Assembly (NCBI GenBank): GCA_947494695.1
Contig: CANLWB010000003.1
Coordinates: 372,001-436,000 of the forward strand
Source: an uncultured Flavobacteriaceae bacterium
Lineage (GTDB): Bacteria; Bacteroidota; Bacteroidia; Flavobacteriales; Flavobacteriaceae
Direction: 5' to 3'
DNA: 64,000 nt
Shown: positions 25,714 to 34,833 of the stretch, piece after piece
Layout: each line of letters begins with the position of its first letter
Numbering within the stretch: position 1 is the stretch's first letter
Made by a program: the position numbers and the translations under genes
Notes under the pieces: generated by a model
Databases searched by the model: none
Told to the model about the DNA's origin: nothing
What the model saw: the letters and a program-made list of their open reading frames with translations, nothing else

Positions 25714-26787
25714 ATGCATAAAATGTCTAAAATACCTTTCTTAATCTTAATAGCGGTCACTTCATGGTTTACCTCATGTAGAACCGAAGAAAGAGTATTA
25801 ATAGAAGCTCCCGAAGAGGAAGTTTTGGAAGCCAATTCGAAAATTGCAAACCTCATACTGCAAACAGCCAGTAACGATGGTTCTAACGATAATATAATCG
25901 ATAGATCCAATTGTTTTAATATAAAATTCCCCATTTCTGTACGCGTGAACAATCAAGATATTAATGTGACGTCTAAAGATGATTATAAAGTTATTGAATA
26001 TATTTTCGATGAGGAAGACGATGATACAGACGAAATAGATATTGCATACCCTATAACTATTAGTCTTAAAGATCATTCTAGCGTTACTATAAATAATCAC
26101 GACGAATTGATGAGTTATTCAAACAGTTGTAACGGTGAAAATGAAGAGGACGACGATATCGAGTGTTTGGATTTTAAATATCCTATATCTGTCTCTCGCT
26201 TTAACTCGGATAAGGAACTTCTAGATGTCATTACGGTAAACTCGGATACTGGTTTGTATGAACTGGTGAATGATTTAACGACAACTGATTTCGTTACGAT
26301 CAATTTTCCTATTGCCGTAATACTTCTGGATGGTACAGAGTTAAGCATTAATGATTTTGTGGAACTGGAATCCATTATCGAAACATACCGTACCGATTGC
26401 GATGAAGATGATGATTACGATTATAATGATGATGATTGTGACGATTGTCTCCCCGATCAATTAAGTGACGTTTTAACGACTTGCACAGATTGGACTGTCG
26501 ACAGATTAAAACGTGATAACAATGACTTAAATAATATATATGATGGCTATACATTCAATTTCTCAGCAGATGGCACTTTAATGGTATACTGGTCTGGTGT
26601 AACCGCAAATGGTACATGGGTAGCTAGCGGTACAGGAAATAATATTACGGTAACTATTAATGTCCCTGGTTTACCTTATTGCAATAACGACTGGATATTA
26701 CATGAAATATCCAAATATTCTGCAACCAAAATTGATTTAAGAGTTGGTGGTGTTGATAGGTTACGGTATGACAATGGTTGCAATTGA
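25714..26787 (+). CDS. Acidic repeat lipoprotein, unknown function
   Basis: 357 residues with a lipoprotein signal (cysteine in WFTSC, residue 22). The body has about four loosely repeated units of 55-80 residues, each opening with an aromatic-proline strand: FNIKFPISV, IDIAYPITI, LDFKYPISV, VTINFPIAV. Between them lie very acidic stretches (EEDDDTDEID, DEDDDYDYNDDDCDDC) that could bind calcium. The last ~110 residues (TCTDWTVDRLK to the end) look like a lipocalin-like beta domain. It is divergent from the FecI unit. An inner ATG at 25723 is an equally good start. Confidence 0.8.
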   Translation: MHKMSKIPFLILIAVTSWFTSCRTEERVLIEAPEEEVLEANSKIANLILQTASNDGSNDNIIDRSNCFNIKFPISVRVNNQDINVTSKDDYKVIEYIFDEEDDDTDEIDIAYPITISLKDHSSVTINNHDELMSYSNSCNGENEEDDDIECLDFKYPISVSRFNSDKELLDVITVNSDTGLYELVNDLTTTDFVTINFPIAVILLDGTELSINDFVELESIIETYRTDCDEDDDYDYNDDDCDDCLPDQLSDVLTTCTDWTVDRLKRDNNDLNNIYDGYTFNFSADGTLMVYWSGVTANGTWVASGTGNNITVTINVPGLPYCNNDWILHEISKYSATKIDLRVGGVDRLRYDNGCN

Positions 26788-26856
26788 CATAAAAAAACTA
26801 CAAAAAATATAAAATTGTAAGAAAAATACTTAATTTTAATCAATCACTAACAAAAA

Positions 26857-27255
26857 ATGGCTAAAAATAAAACATTACGGATAGGTATTATCGCCTTGAT
26901 ACTTGCCGCCTTTATTCTTGTTTTCGGGTATAATTACATTTATCAGGACCATCGTAACATTGAATCAGAGCAAGCTGTTTTTTCCGTCTCTGCTCATGAC
27001 ATAAGTATCGAGTTTTCGCAAAACCTTCAAGCATCCGAGGAAAAATATTTAAACAAAACAGTAGAGGTTTACGGAGTCGTTTCAGAATTGAACGACAACG
27101 ATTTAACATTAAATGACAACGCGTTTTGTGCATTTAGCGCACCTATTACCTCATCACTTGAAATGAATTCTGAAATACGAATAAAAGGAAGATGTATTGG
27201 CTACGATGACTTACTTGAGCAAGTTAAGTTAGACCAATGTACCATTGTAGATTAG
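26857..27255 (+). CDS. Membrane-anchored OB-fold protein (tRNA_anti-like)
   Basis: 132 residues: one N-terminal membrane segment (about 7-28) and a small OB-fold-like domain (LNKTVEVYGVVSELNDNDLTL, then MNSEIRIKGRCIGYDDLLEQVKL), matching the tRNA_anti-like group of bacterial envelope proteins. It probably binds a small ligand or a protein rather than nucleic acid. It starts a same-strand group with the DUF5777, haem lipoprotein and YceI genes. Confidence 0.8.
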   Translation: MAKNKTLRIGIIALILAAFILVFGYNYIYQDHRNIESEQAVFSVSAHDISIEFSQNLQASEEKYLNKTVEVYGVVSELNDNDLTLNDNAFCAFSAPITSSLEMNSEIRIKGRCIGYDDLLEQVKLDQCTIVD

Positions 27256-27331
27256 GTTTACTTTTTAATATACCATTGACTTTCGACTTAAATTAAAACA
27301 TATCATAATTCCAGTTTAACTTAAATATTAT

Positions 27332-28180
27332 ATGAAATACTTATTAACACTTGTTTTTTGTTTTCCTTTGTTGACATACGCACAGGATGACCTGCTTGAT
27401 GAAATTGATTCTGATCCTGTAACAGAACAGTACGTCTCCGCAGCCTTTAAGGGCTTAAAAATAGTCAACTTTGAATCTACCAAACTTGTTGCTAAAAACG
27501 AACTTACATTTATCGTTTCTCACCGCTTTGGTACACTTAAAAATGGCATTAATACGTTTTTTGGATTAGACGATGCAGTAACGCGTTTAAATTTTGTCTA
27601 TGGAATTTCCGACGGATTCAATATTGGAGTCTCAAGAAGTTCTTTTCAGAAAATTTATGAAGCCTCTGCGAAGTATAGACTTCTAAGACAAGAAAAAAAC
27701 GGATTCCCCTTTACCATTGTCGGTTTTAACTCCGTTATGGTTAACACGGCATTAGATGAAGATAATTTACCACTCATCGAGTTTAAACATCGTCTTGGTT
27801 ACGTTGCTCAATTGCTAGTATCGCGAAAAATAAACACCAATTTTTCGGTAGAATTAGCTCCTACTTTTTTCCATGATAACTATGTTCAAATTGATGGGCA
27901 AGATAATTCCCAATTTGCACTAGGTTTAGGAGGCAGGCATAAACTATCCAAACGCTGGTCTGTAAATGTTGACTATGGATGGCATCTAAATAGATTTAGC
28001 GACTCGCCATTTAAAAACCCACTGTCGGTTGGTTTTGATTTAGAAACCGGAGGGCATGTATTTCAATTGCACTTTACTAACGCCCAAGGTATGAATACCA
28101 ATACGTTCCTTGGTCAATCGACCGGAGATTGGTCTGATGGCGACATTTATTTTGGATTTAACTTAAGCAGAGTTTTTTAA
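27332..28180 (+). CDS. DUF5777 outer membrane beta-barrel-like protein
   Basis: 282 residues with a cleaved signal peptide (ends LLTYAQ). The rest is alternating beta strands with aromatic residues at strand ends, finishing IYFGFNLSRVF with a terminal phenylalanine as in outer membrane barrels. The segment FIVSHRFGTLKNGINTFFGLD is typical of DUF5777. Seven bases separate it from the haem lipoprotein downstream, so the two are likely made and used together. Confidence 0.87.
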   Translation: MKYLLTLVFCFPLLTYAQDDLLDEIDSDPVTEQYVSAAFKGLKIVNFESTKLVAKNELTFIVSHRFGTLKNGINTFFGLDDAVTRLNFVYGISDGFNIGVSRSSFQKIYEASAKYRLLRQEKNGFPFTIVGFNSVMVNTALDEDNLPLIEFKHRLGYVAQLLVSRKINTNFSVELAPTFFHDNYVQIDGQDNSQFALGLGGRHKLSKRWSVNVDYGWHLNRFSDSPFKNPLSVGFDLETGGHVFQLHFTNAQGMNTNTFLGQSTGDWSDGDIYFGFNLSRVF

Positions 28181-28193
28181 TACCCTATTGTTT

Positions 28194-28559
28194 ATGAAAA
28201 GAATATATCTATTACTAGCTATTAATCTTATTATTTTTTCTAGCTGTACAAACGTTAGCGAAGAAGATTTAATCGTTGAAATACCTCAACCGGTTTTAAC
28301 AACGTATACCGATGATATTAAAACAATTATCGATAATAATTGTGTTGGTTGTCATGCTGATCCTCCGGTAAACGGAGCGCCAATATCTTTAACAACATTT
28401 AGCGAGGTGCAAAATGCAATAACTAATAATAACTTAATTGACAGAATATCTCGTCAGGCCGGAGAAGCCGGAGCCATGCCTTTTGGCGGTCCAAGATTAC
28501 CACAGAATTTAATCGACTTAATTCAAAAGTGGAAAGATGACGGGCTCCTTGAAGAATAA
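28194..28559 (+). CDS. Small c-type haem lipoprotein
   Basis: 121 residues. The lipobox cysteine is residue 18 (IIFSSC) and one haem site CVGCH is at residues 50-54, followed by NGAPISL and a methionine (AMPFGG) that may be the second iron ligand, then a conserved end IQKWKDDGLLEE. The ATG at 28194 gives a cleaner signal than the TTG two codons upstream. A clear paralogue lies at 45251-45601. Probably a periplasmic or surface electron carrier. Confidence 0.87.
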   Translation: MKRIYLLLAINLIIFSSCTNVSEEDLIVEIPQPVLTTYTDDIKTIIDNNCVGCHADPPVNGAPISLTTFSEVQNAITNNNLIDRISRQAGEAGAMPFGGPRLPQNLIDLIQKWKDDGLLEE

Positions 28560-28603
28560 AAATGTCTTAAAACGAACGATTAAACATTAAAACAAATTTC
28601 GAC

Positions 28604-29152
28604 ATGAAACATATACTTTTTTTAATCACGCTTTTTATTGGTTTGGGACTCACTGCTCAAAGCAAATATTTAACCAAAAAAGGGGCGGTTACCTTTGAAG
28701 CCTCTGTACCATCGTTTGAAGAAGTAAAAGCTTCCCACAGTGCTGTTACCGCCATAGCAAATTCAGAAAACGGAGAATTCGCAGCTTTAGTTTTAGTGAA
28801 AGGTTTTCGCTTTAAAAATGCGCTTATGGAAGAACATTTTAATGAGAATTATGCAGAATCCGACACTTACCCGAAAGCTACATTTAAAGGAAAAATAACA
28901 GATTTCTCGTTAGAGAAACTAAGTGCGAACAAGCAATCATTTACCGTTAAAGGTCAATTAACATTTCATGGCGTCACAAAACAATTGGATGATGTTAAAG
29001 TTCAGCTGAGTCTAAATGAAGATGTGATTACCATATCTGGATCTTTTTTAGCTAATGCTTCAGATTTTAACATTAAAATACCTAAAGTGGTTAAAAATAA
29101 AATAGCCAACGATATAGAAGTGACCTTTGATTTCAGGCTTAAAAAAAAGTAG
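28604..29152 (+). CDS. YceI-family protein, secreted
   Basis: 182 residues with a signal peptide (ends GLGLTAQ). The YceI lipocalin-like barrel is seen in TYPKATFKGKITDFSLEKL and FTVKGQLTFHGVTKQL. The family binds isoprenoid or amphiphilic molecules in the periplasm. It closes the OB-fold/DUF5777/haem lipoprotein group and lies 43 bases before the radical SAM cluster, so read-through into that cluster is possible. Confidence 0.92.
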   Translation: MKHILFLITLFIGLGLTAQSKYLTKKGAVTFEASVPSFEEVKASHSAVTAIANSENGEFAALVLVKGFRFKNALMEEHFNENYAESDTYPKATFKGKITDFSLEKLSANKQSFTVKGQLTFHGVTKQLDDVKVQLSLNEDVITISGSFLANASDFNIKIPKVVKNKIANDIEVTFDFRLKKK

Positions 29153-29195
29153 GCCTGTAAATAGCGCTCTCGTTACCCCATAAAACTCAAGAAAT

Positions 29196-30104
29196 TTGAA
29201 CACTCTCAAAACATTACTCTATTTCTCAATTTTTAAATATCCACTAACTAGAGAGGAGATTTATAAATTCTCTCCTTTAGACTCTAAAGAGACCTTAAAC
29301 AAAGAGTTAAGTCTTTTGTTGCAAAAAAAAGTTATTTACAAATTCGAAAGCTTTTATACGACTATAAATGACATCGCCTTAATAAATCGTAGAATTGAAG
29401 GCAATCGAATGGCAAAAGACATCATGCCAAAAGCTTTTAAGGTGGCTAAATTTATAGCTAAATTTCCATATGTAAGAGGCGTTTCGCTTTCTGGCGCCCT
29501 ATCTAAAGGCTATCATGACGATGCAGGAGATATCGATTTCTTCATTTTCACTAAACCTAATAGGCTTTGGGTTGCTCGTACGCTCCTTGTCTTATACAAA
29601 AAGGTCTTATTGTTGAATTCGAAAAAATATTTTTGTGTGAATTACTTTGTTGGTACCAATAATCTAAAAATTCATGAACAAAATAGATTTACGGCTACAG
29701 AACTCGTAACGCTCATACCAGTTGCAGGACAAGATGCTTTTAAATCATTTGTTAAAGAAAACGATTGGGCAAATGATTATTTCCCGAACAAAAGCCCTTT
29801 TGATTTTTCGAAAATAGAAGCCTGTAAAAAAACTTGGCTATCTTTACTCATTCAGAGCATATTAAACACCAAAATTGGCGATTTATTAGATGATTTTTTC
29901 AGAAAAATCACTTTAAAAAAGTGGCATGCTAAATTTGGGCATGCTATGCAAAAAGATGATTTTAAAATTGCTATGAAGTCAACTAAAAATGTTTCCAAAC
30001 ATCATCCTCAAAACTTTCAAAAAAAGGTGATCGATTTGTTAAACGAAAAATACAACGCCATAAGAAAACAACATAACTTGGATTTACACCCGGAACATGC
30101 TTGA
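29196..30104 (+). CDS. Nucleotidyltransferase-like protein
   Basis: 302 residues. The first ~70 look like a winged-helix domain (LYFSIFKYPLTREEIYKF). A polymerase-beta-like nucleotidyltransferase core follows near 95-125, with GVSLSGALSKG and the metal-binding pair in GDIDFFIF. The C-terminal half is helical. The start is TTG, the only one giving a full N-terminus. It overlaps the next gene by 8 bases and opens the 13-gene cluster. It may transfer a nucleotide to a sugar, lipid or protein; the substrate is not evident. Confidence 0.8.
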   Translation: MNTLKTLLYFSIFKYPLTREEIYKFSPLDSKETLNKELSLLLQKKVIYKFESFYTTINDIALINRRIEGNRMAKDIMPKAFKVAKFIAKFPYVRGVSLSGALSKGYHDDAGDIDFFIFTKPNRLWVARTLLVLYKKVLLLNSKKYFCVNYFVGTNNLKIHEQNRFTATELVTLIPVAGQDAFKSFVKENDWANDYFPNKSPFDFSKIEACKKTWLSLLIQSILNTKIGDLLDDFFRKITLKKWHAKFGHAMQKDDFKIAMKSTKNVSKHHPQNFQKKVIDLLNEKYNAIRKQHNLDLHPEHA

Positions 30105-31560
30105 TATTGTCTTTTCACATTCTTATTATTATAAATTCGACCTAAAACAATGGAAGAACAAAACCCCATACCCTCCATTAGGTACTATATATGCAGCGTC
30201 TTATCTTAGAGAGCATGGATATTCGGTAGGGCTTTTTGACACCAATCTTTTAGATGATCCTAAAACAATTGAGCCATATCTGGAAAAGCATAATCCACGA
30301 ACCTTTGTTATCTATGATGATGGTTTTAACTATTTAACAAAAATGTGCCTCACAACTATGCGTGAGGCTGCTTTTGAAATGATAAAGATTGCAAAAGAAA
30401 GACATTGTCATGTTATTGTTTGTAGTTCTGATTCTACCGATCATTATGAAAAATATTTAGATTCTGGTGCCGATTTTGTTATTCAGGGAGAAGGTGAAAT
30501 TACGCTTAAAGAGCTGGTTACGGCTTTAGACCAGAATACAGACACGTCTTTAATTCAAGGGATTGTTTTTAAAGATAATGGTGAAATTATTAAAAACCCG
30601 TCGAGAACCGTTTTAAAAAAATTAGATGAACTCCCGTTACCAGCCTGGGATTTGGTTGATATTGAGTCGTACAGGGACATTTGGGAGTCTCACGGAAATG
30701 CATTCACTTTAAACATTGCGACAACACGAGGTTGCCCATATAAATGTAACTGGTGCGCTAAACCCATTTATGGGAATCGTTATAATTCACATAGCCCGGA
30801 ATACATCACAAAACATATAAAACATTTGGTTGAAACCTATCATGTTAGTAGGTTTTGGATGTGCGATGATATTTTTGGGTTAAAGCCCAATTGGGTTCAA
30901 GAGTTCAATACGCATCTAAAGAAAGAAGCGCTTTCTATTTCTTATTACATTCAAAGTCGGGTTGATTTACTTTTAAAAGAAGATACTATTGATGCTTTGG
31001 CAGAAAGTGGGCTCCATGAGGTTTGGGTTGGTGCAGAAAGTGGTTCTCAATCGATACTTGATGGTATGGATAAGGGCATTACCGTTTCTCAAATTTACAA
31101 GGCCACACGCTTGCTCAAAGCGAAAGACATTCGGGTGGCATTCTTTATTCAGTTTGGGTATTTAAATGAAACCAAAGAAGACATTGACAAAACGATTAAA
31201 ATGATAAAAACCCTGATTCCGGATAATCTTGGAATTTCGGTTTCATATCCCCTACCAGGTACTAAGTTTTATGAAAAAGTTAAAGACGATTTAAAACTAA
31301 AAACCAATTGGACAGATTCTGATGATTTAGCCATGCTATTTCAAGGCACATTCAATTCCAGGTTTTATAAAAAGCTACATCGTTATGTACATAAGGAATA
31401 TCGCAAAAGCCAAGCAAAATTGAACTTTAAAAAGATTTTAAAGGCTCCTTTCTCCCTAACTAAACCCGAACTAAGATCTATAATTCTGTATGCGTATTAT
31501 GCTCCTTTTGCATTATTTGATAAAATGATCTTAAAAAACATGGAACACAAGTATGTCTAG
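30097..31560 (+). CDS. B12-binding domain radical SAM protein
   Basis: 487 residues. The N-terminal cobalamin-binding-type Rossmann domain (about 1-150) shows PPLGTIYAASYLREHGY and GADFVIQGEGE. The radical SAM domain (about 195-400) has the iron-sulfur motif RGCPYKCNWC near 209-218. Such proteins often transfer methyl groups or rearrange unreactive carbons. The DxHxxG cobalamin motif is not evident, so B12 use is expected from family rather than seen. It overlaps its neighbours by 8 bases on each side and is paralogous to the protein at 32332. Confidence 0.9.
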   Translation: MLDIVFSHSYYYKFDLKQWKNKTPYPPLGTIYAASYLREHGYSVGLFDTNLLDDPKTIEPYLEKHNPRTFVIYDDGFNYLTKMCLTTMREAAFEMIKIAKERHCHVIVCSSDSTDHYEKYLDSGADFVIQGEGEITLKELVTALDQNTDTSLIQGIVFKDNGEIIKNPSRTVLKKLDELPLPAWDLVDIESYRDIWESHGNAFTLNIATTRGCPYKCNWCAKPIYGNRYNSHSPEYITKHIKHLVETYHVSRFWMCDDIFGLKPNWVQEFNTHLKKEALSISYYIQSRVDLLLKEDTIDALAESGLHEVWVGAESGSQSILDGMDKGITVSQIYKATRLLKAKDIRVAFFIQFGYLNETKEDIDKTIKMIKTLIPDNLGISVSYPLPGTKFYEKVKDDLKLKTNWTDSDDLAMLFQGTFNSRFYKKLHRYVHKEYRKSQAKLNFKKILKAPFSLTKPELRSIILYAYYAPFALFDKMILKNMEHKYV

Positions 31561-32335
31561 TGATTTTGATATAGCTGCAAAGCGTTATGATGATGTATTC
31601 ACATTTTCACAGATTGGTAGTGCACAACGACATCGTGTTTTTAGCTATCTAAACCCCATTATTAATTCAAGTAAAAACCTGTCTATACTTGAAGTAAATT
31701 GTGGCACTGGAGCAGATGCTATAACATTAGCAAGTTTAGGACACACGGTATTAGCCACAGATATTTCTAAACCCATGATTGATACCGCCAGGGCAAAGAC
31801 ATTTCCAAAAAACTTAGACTTTAAAGTTCAGGACATTAATACCATGTCTCCAGAGACATTTCAGGAAAAGTTTGATTTGATTTTTTCAAACTTTGGTGGC
31901 CTTAATTGTCTTTCTGAAGTGGAATTACAGAATTTCTTAAGGACTTCTGAAAACCTTCTGAACACAAATGGAAAATTAATCCTTGTTATCATGCCTAAAT
32001 TTTGTCTTTGGGAACGTTTATATTTTTTCTTAAAAGGAGATTTAAAAAATGCAACAAGAAGACATACTAAAGCCCCCATCCAGGCAAATGTAGACGGTGT
32101 AAACGTGTCTACCTGGTATTATAACCCCAAAGACATTATAGCTTTAGCCAGTCCGAAATACAAGCCTAAAAACATAAAACCCATAGGAATTAGTATTCCG
32201 CCCTCATATCTCGAGGCGTCTTTTTTATCTAAAAAGCCTTTTTTAAACATATTAACTGAACTCGAGAAAGCTCTAGGTTTCTCCTTTTTGGCGAAATATG
32301 CAGATCATTATTTAATTGAATTGACAAAAACGTGA
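31553..32335 (+). CDS. Class I SAM-dependent methyltransferase
   Basis: 260 residues. Motif I, ILEVNCGTGADAITLASLG, is near 42-60 (VNCGTGA binds SAM), the acidic end of strand 2 is in LATDISKPM, and LIFSNFGGLNCL is the motif IV region. It sits between two B12-type radical SAM genes and overlaps both (8 and 4 bases), so it probably acts on the same substrate. O- or N-methylation cannot be told apart. Confidence 0.9.
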   Translation: MSSDFDIAAKRYDDVFTFSQIGSAQRHRVFSYLNPIINSSKNLSILEVNCGTGADAITLASLGHTVLATDISKPMIDTARAKTFPKNLDFKVQDINTMSPETFQEKFDLIFSNFGGLNCLSEVELQNFLRTSENLLNTNGKLILVIMPKFCLWERLYFFLKGDLKNATRRHTKAPIQANVDGVNVSTWYYNPKDIIALASPKYKPKNIKPIGISIPPSYLEASFLSKKPFLNILTELEKALGFSFLAKYADHYLIELTKT

Positions 32336-33705
32336 GCCTTATATTAACACATGCCTATTATCTCTACGAAGACCCTATAGAGTTGCGTATTATGAAACCA
32401 TACGCTCCTTTAGGCTTACTGTATATCTCATCCTACTTAAATGCAAAAAACATTGAAAATCACGTTTTTGATTCTACATTTTATTCTCAGGAAGACCAAT
32501 TAGCATGTATTGAAAGCAAGCAACCTAAAGCCATTGCCATTTATACAAATTTGATGACTAAAATCAATGTGATCAAACTGGTTAAACTATTAAAAACGAA
32601 TTCAAAATATGGCTTTCCAAAAATTATATTAGGCGGTCCCGACATTACTTATAATTGCGAAAACTATTTAAATTCTGGTGTTGATTTTTTAATTATTGGA
32701 GAAGGTGAGCAAACAACTTTAGAATTGTATAACGCCATTGTGAAGCATGATATTTACGAAAACATTCCGGGAATTGCTTTTTTAGAACATGGGAAGGTGA
32801 AAAAAACCGGAGCCAGAACGAAAATTAAAGACCTATCTGAACTCCCTCTACCCAACAGGGCGGCTATTCCCATCGATAAATATTTAGAGACATGGAAGGC
32901 GAATCATGGAAAAAGCTCCATGACCATTAGCACGCAAAGAGGCTGTCCCTATACTTGCAAATGGTGTAGTACGGCAGTATACGGACAAAGTTACAGAAGA
33001 CGTCCTGCAAATATGGTGGCACAGGAAATGCAGATGCTTAAAACGACTTATAAACCTGATAGTATTTGGTTTGTAGATGATGTATTTACGGTAAGCCACA
33101 AATGGATACAAAGCTTTCATGAAGAAGTTACAAAACAAAAGGCGATTATTCCTTTTGAATGTATTACCAGAGCAGAACGCCTAAACGATGACATTTTGAA
33201 ATTACTAAAAGAAGCCGGTTGCTTTCGAATTTGGATAGGCGCCGAAAGTGGTTCTCAAAAAATTATTGATGCCATGGACAGACGTGTCGATGTGGATGTT
33301 GTAAAAGAAGCCATACAGAAAACAAACGCTCTGGGCATTGAAACCGGTACGTTTATCATGGTTGGGTATCCAGGAGAGGATGAAACCGATATTAACCAAA
33401 CTATCAGCTATTTAAAAGCCGCAAACCCAACGCATTTTACAATTACAGTAGCCTACCCCATCAAAGGGACTTCGTTATACAATGAGATTGAAGATAAAAT
33501 AACGGTTCGCCCCCATTGGGAAACCTCAACCGATAGAGATATTGATTTTAAACGGACCTATTCCAGAAAGTTCTATGACTATGCGGTGCGAAGGATTGTG
33601 AATGAGGTGAATGCTTATAAAAATGAACAAAATCGATTAATAAAATACAAATTAAAACTAAAGTCTATTTTATCATTAGCATTAATGAAATATTATAAAA
33701 TTTAA
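32332..33705 (+). CDS. B12-binding domain radical SAM protein
   Basis: 457 residues, starting at a GTG that overlaps the previous stop. Same layout as the protein at 30097: an N-terminal domain with KPYAPLGLLYISSYL and GVDFLIIGEGEQ, then radical SAM with RGCPYTCKWC near 202-211, and IWIGAESGSQKIID. The two share many positions along their length, so they are likely successive or alternative enzymes of one pathway. Reaction unknown. Confidence 0.9.
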   Translation: MSLILTHAYYLYEDPIELRIMKPYAPLGLLYISSYLNAKNIENHVFDSTFYSQEDQLACIESKQPKAIAIYTNLMTKINVIKLVKLLKTNSKYGFPKIILGGPDITYNCENYLNSGVDFLIIGEGEQTTLELYNAIVKHDIYENIPGIAFLEHGKVKKTGARTKIKDLSELPLPNRAAIPIDKYLETWKANHGKSSMTISTQRGCPYTCKWCSTAVYGQSYRRRPANMVAQEMQMLKTTYKPDSIWFVDDVFTVSHKWIQSFHEEVTKQKAIIPFECITRAERLNDDILKLLKEAGCFRIWIGAESGSQKIIDAMDRRVDVDVVKEAIQKTNALGIETGTFIMVGYPGEDETDINQTISYLKAANPTHFTITVAYPIKGTSLYNEIEDKITVRPHWETSTDRDIDFKRTYSRKFYDYAVRRIVNEVNAYKNEQNRLIKYKLKLKSILSLALMKYYKI

Positions 33706-33712
33706 ATTACGT

Positions 33713-34831
33713 ATGAGTAAATTAAAAATATTTATTCTTATAACGCTATGCTTGTTTCTCTTAGATTGTTCTAAAAAGGAATCTTATCAAATAAATTTAA
33801 GATGGAATAAATCCTATCCTGAAGATACTATAGAGAATAATGTTATTGGCTTACAATGGTGCTTATCCTTTTTGGGTTCGACAATTGCTAATGATTCCAT
33901 TTCACAAGGCTTAACTTATAACGATTCTTTAATTTCTTTAGATATAAATAAACTTGGATTTTCTAAAGCATCTACATCTTTTTTGGCTAAACTAAATTAT
34001 GAACTAAAAAACTCTGAGGAATACAAAAAAACAAATACCGTTGACTTAGGTAGGTTCATGGCTTTGACCATTGGTAGTTCATATCATTATTATAGAATTG
34101 TAGATATTCCTGAAAAACTAGATGACTATTATTCTTTATATGAATTTGATAGTATACAGGGCTATATTAATCATTCAAGTGTCTCATATCTCCATCGAAT
34201 TATTTCTTATTCCAACAATAACCCAAAGAAACTTAAACAAGGCTTTATTTCTGCTGAAATTGATTCTATTTCGAGAACTGTTTTAGAATATGAAACTATG
34301 GAAGTCATGGCCAATGGTCAACTTAAATTTGGTATTTATGATGCTAATGGCCAATTAAAAGGCTCTGCAAACCCCGACCATACCAAAGCAGGAAAACCAG
34401 CAAAATGCGTGTGGTGTCATGAAGTAAACATTCAACCGTTATTTAGCGATCAAAGAAGTTTTAATGGTTTTTTGGATTACCTAACTTTTAATGACTCACT
34501 AGAAAAATTCAATCAATCTTTACAAAAAAAGCAAGACAGTCTTTGGGTTGATGAAGCTATAAGAAATAAAAAATTACACACCCTTATGGAAATAGCCTAT
34601 ATATCATTTATGGAACCTTCCATTAAAAGATTATCACAAGAGTGGTCTATGCCTGTAGATAAAGTGAAAAGTAAAGTAAAACATTTTGCTACACACAGAC
34701 ATCATGAATTTGACTATTTAGGAAACTTATATAGACGTGAGGATATAGATAAGATAGCACCATGGAAAACTATTGAAGTCCCCACTAGCATACGAGATGA
34801 GTCTGTTAATGAATTAAACTTACTTAGATAA
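33713..34831 (+). CDS. Haem-binding lipoprotein, unknown function
   Basis: 372 residues with a lipobox (FLLDC, cysteine 19). One c-type haem motif, CVWCH, lies near residues 231-235 within KAGKPAKCVWCHEVNIQPLF. The rest is helical and has no other motif I recognise. It is unusual to find a haem lipoprotein inside a glycosyltransferase/radical SAM operon; it begins 7 bases after the radical SAM gene and ends 2 bases before a GT2 gene, so it clearly belongs to the operon. A role in electron supply is a guess. Confidence 0.75.
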   Translation: MSKLKIFILITLCLFLLDCSKKESYQINLRWNKSYPEDTIENNVIGLQWCLSFLGSTIANDSISQGLTYNDSLISLDINKLGFSKASTSFLAKLNYELKNSEEYKKTNTVDLGRFMALTIGSSYHYYRIVDIPEKLDDYYSLYEFDSIQGYINHSSVSYLHRIISYSNNNPKKLKQGFISAEIDSISRTVLEYETMEVMANGQLKFGIYDANGQLKGSANPDHTKAGKPAKCVWCHEVNIQPLFSDQRSFNGFLDYLTFNDSLEKFNQSLQKKQDSLWVDEAIRNKKLHTLMEIAYISFMEPSIKRLSQEWSMPVDKVKSKVKHFATHRHHEFDYLGNLYRREDIDKIAPWKTIEVPTSIRDESVNELNLLR

Positions 34832-34833
34832 TT

